From positions 1-6,990 of the forward strand of contig JAUXGG010000085.1 in NCBI GenBank assembly GCA_030622265.1: a stretch of DNA of 6,990 nt, given 5' to 3'. Made by a program: the position numbers and the translations under genes. This DNA comes from Candidatus Eiseniibacteriota bacterium (GTDB lineage Bacteria; Arandabacterota; Arandabacteria; Arandabacterales; Arandabacteraceae). Shown one piece after another: positions 4,979 through 6,990 of this stretch; positions within the stretch are counted from its first letter, which is position 1, and every line of letters starts with the position of its first letter. Below the pieces are notes generated by a model. The model had not been told where the DNA came from. It searched no databases and worked only from the letters and a program-made list of their open reading frames with translations.

Positions 4979-6990
4979 ACGGGGAACCAGACCACGAATC
5001 TCGACTTCCCGTCGGGTCCTATCTCACAGACCAGGTCGCCACCATTGGCCCTGGCCCTCTTCTTGGATGAAAACAATCCCACGCCACTGCCCATCTCCTT
5101 CGTGCTGTAGAAAGGATCGAAGATCCGGCCGAGCTCGGTCCTGGCCACCCCCGGACCCGAATCCTGGATCGCCAGCACCACCGACTCGGTCCCGGTGCGG
5201 TTACCGTTGGCCTCGACATTGATGTCCACCCATCCACCATTCCCGGCCGCATCGAAGGCATTGGCCAGGACATTGATCAGGATGCTCTTGACATCTTGGG
5301 GGTTGGCGAATATGGGTGGAGGCGTGGCATCCATGTGCTTTCGCACCTCTATGGACTTATCTGATACGTCACCCCCCGTGAGCGATAAGCAATACTCAAG
5401 AACGTCTACGATATCGATGACTTCGGGGTTCTGTTTCTTGCGGTTCGAGGTGTCTATGAGCTCCCGGGCGAGTATATCAAGCCTCTCAACCTCGGTGTTG
5501 AGGGCTTCGAGAGCGGCTTCACTGTCTTGCGCCTCCCCCCTGCCCGAGGCGAGTTTCTTAAGCGAATCGCTCATTCTCATGAGAGGATACTTAAGATCGT
5601 GGGCCAGCTCGCTCACCGTCTCGCCCTCGGCCTCAAGCCTTCGCACACTGCCCGCGGCGTCCGCGGCCTGCCACATATGACCCATGGTGGATGCCGCCAA
5701 ACACATGAAGCACGTGTCATCCTGGGTGAAGGCTCCGCCCACATCACTGTAGGCGCAAAGCATGCCCCAGGAAGTGGGTGACACGGTAACCGGGGCGACG
5801 GCCAGGACACCTCCCTCGCGGCCCAGTATGCCCGCCTGCTTAACAATCGACCTCAAGCATCGCGCAAGCTCCGGTCCCCCTTCCCTGCTCAAGAAAGGAC
5901 AGGGCGCCTCACCACCTATGGGCCGGTGACCGGTGAACTCATCTCTACTCAGGCACGGGAAGCGCTCGCAGAAGAGCCTGTGGGACTCGTTGCAAGCATC
6001 GAGGAGGGGCTCCAGGCATTCCGACTGCTCGGCCTTGAGGTGCCTGGTCTGCCTCACAGGCAGGCCTGAGCCCCTGTATACCTCGCTCAACCAGAGATCG
6101 GACTGGTTGCCGGATACCAGCCAGAAAAAGCGGTCGGCGTGGAGGACCTTGGCCAGTTCCTCCGCTACGATCCTCACCGCAGAGCCCACCGAGGTCGCTC
6201 CCGCGGTGCGGAACGCTATCCGGCGGAGCGTCTGGGACCGGTCGCGTTCGAGCCTGAGATCGGTCACATACCGGGTGATTGGAAGCGAGAAGCTGAGCTG
6301 GGTCAGCAGCAGCTTGGTGAGATTCCTGTCCAGCGCCGTGAATTCGCCTTCCTCCCGCCAGACCAGCATCAGTCCCTTGAAACCCGAGAAAGTGAATTCC
6401 TCCATGAGCACATTGGGGTTTTCGGCTTCTGTGCCTGCCGTCGAGCCATTTCCCACGGCCAGCCTCGCCAGGCCGCGTTCCACCACGTCCGCGGGAATCA
6501 CACCCGAGGGGGGAGCCGTACCGCTCGAATAGTAGGTGGTCTTGGACATATCATCGATGACCGAGATCAGGGCCACGCTCGCGAAATCGGCGCCGAGCAC
6601 CTCCCGGACCTCCTTGAGGAAAGAGGCGATCACCGACTCTGCGTCCTTTAGCGAGCTCAGGACCATGCCCGAACGGGCCAGCGAGGCCAGACGCTCGACC
6701 GTGTTCTCGAGCAGCACATTGGACTCGGTGAGCTCGGCCGTCTGTTCATTCACCATCCGCTGAAGATTCTGGGTCTGCTCCATAACCTTCTGTTCGAGCT
6801 CCACGACCTCGGTACGGTACCTGGCTATATGGGCGATCCCCTCCAGGGAGCCGTCGGGGCCCAGGAGCGGAATGTAGCTAGCATCAAAGATTACGGGGTT
6901 CCCGGTCACCTTGCTGGTAAGCGTGATGAGTCCGGTCTTAACGGGGTTACGGGTTTTCATGGCCTTGCGGATGAACTCCATCATGAAATC
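4966..6990 (-). CDS. Multidomain sensor histidine kinase (PAS-GAF-GAF-HisKA-HATPase), N-terminus outside window
   Basis: The frame is open to the right edge (two codons beyond the Met at 6984), and it begins in the middle of a PAS domain, so the true start is upstream of the window. Numbering from that Met, there is a PAS remnant with its C-terminal part (about 1-58), a coiled coil (about 59-100), a GAF-like region (about 105-240), a second, Cys-rich GAF-like region (about 255-440), HisKA with phospho-acceptor H462 in AHDLKYPL, and an HATPase domain with N-box NVLANAFDAA (571-580), G1 DSGPG (608-612), F-box FDPFYS (622-627) and G2 GSGVG (632-636). No membrane segment is visible, so this part is probably cytoplasmic. 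Autophosphorylation at H462 and transfer to D53 of the next gene's product is expected from the family and the operon layout. The second GAF-like region has nine cysteines between 323 and 428, suggesting metal or redox sensing. The signal is unknown. Confidence 0.95.
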   Translation of the reverse strand, partial: DFMMEFIRKAMKTRNPVKTGLITLTSKVTGNPVIFDASYIPLLGPDGSLEGIAHIARYRTEVVELEQKVMEQTQNLQRMVNEQTAELTESNVLLENTVERLASLARSGMVLSSLKDAESVIASFLKEVREVLGADFASVALISVIDDMSKTTYYSSGTAPPSGVIPADVVERGLARLAVGNGSTAGTEAENPNVLMEEFTFSGFKGLMLVWREEGEFTALDRNLTKLLLTQLSFSLPITRYVTDLRLERDRSQTLRRIAFRTAGATSVGSAVRIVAEELAKVLHADRFFWLVSGNQSDLWLSEVYRGSGLPVRQTRHLKAEQSECLEPLLDACNESHRLFCERFPCLSRDEFTGHRPIGGEAPCPFLSREGGPELARCLRSIVKQAGILGREGGVLAVAPVTVSPTSWGMLCAYSDVGGAFTQDDTCFMCLAASTMGHMWQAADAAGSVRRLEAEGETVSELAHDLKYPLMRMSDSLKKLASGRGEAQDSEAALEALNTEVERLDILARELIDTSNRKKQNPEVIDIVDVLEYCLSLTGGDVSDKSIEVRKHMDATPPPIFANPQDVKSILINVLANAFDAAGNGGWVDINVEANGNRTGTESVVLAIQDSGPGVARTELGRIFDPFYSTKEMGSGVGLFSSKKRARANGGDLVCEIGPDGKSRFVVWFPVASG

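Noticed and set aside
5933..6532. A 199-residue plus-strand frame opposite the kinase
   Set aside because: The Ser/Arg-rich translation has no domain features and lies antisense to the GAF regions of the histidine kinase.

Overview
The window shows five protein-coding genes, all on the minus strand, in two blocks separated by a 748-bp non-coding stretch rich in repeats. GC content is moderately high, with frequent GCC, GAG, CTC and AGG codons. The gene content is a GldA/GldF/GldG-type ABC exporter and an NtrB/NtrC-style two-component pair with a sigma-54 activator domain. This suggests a Gram-negative environmental bacterium, perhaps of the Desulfobacterota (former Deltaproteobacteria) or a similar lineage. 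That placement is inference; there is no marker gene here.

The right half (4966-6990, then 3559-4929, both read leftwards) is a signalling operon. A multidomain sensor histidine kinase (partial PAS, coiled coil, two GAF-like regions, HisKA, HATPase) has its N-terminus outside the window. A 456-residue response regulator (REC, AAA+ sigma-54 interaction domain, Fis-type helix-turn-helix) follows 36 bp downstream. The regulator keeps the GAFTGA loop that contacts sigma-54, but its Walker B aspartate is Asn and one conserved arginine finger is Ile.

The middle (2811-3558) holds no convincing gene. It contains several short palindromes, a near-consensus sigma-54 (-24/-12) promoter on the minus strand at 3308-3323 pointing at the exporter, and a dense set of tandem and inverted repeats (2967-3261, with echoes near 3452-3499) that looks like a REP-type cluster. 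Two tandem GTATAC boxes (2869-2888) and a palindrome (2812-2824) lie just in front of the first exporter gene.

The left half (2810 down to 1) is a tightly packed exporter operon: ATPase (352 aa), six-helix permease (236 aa) and a GldG-like auxiliary protein running off the left edge. Gaps are 2 and 8 bp, and the third gene's Shine-Dalgarno overlaps the second gene's stop codon. The ATPase carries an unusual Gly-rich pentapeptide repeat inserted in its C-terminal domain.

Taken together, the simplest model (inference) is that the kinase and sigma-54 activator control the neighbouring exporter through the sigma-54 promoter between them. The transported substrate and the input signal cannot be read from the sequence.
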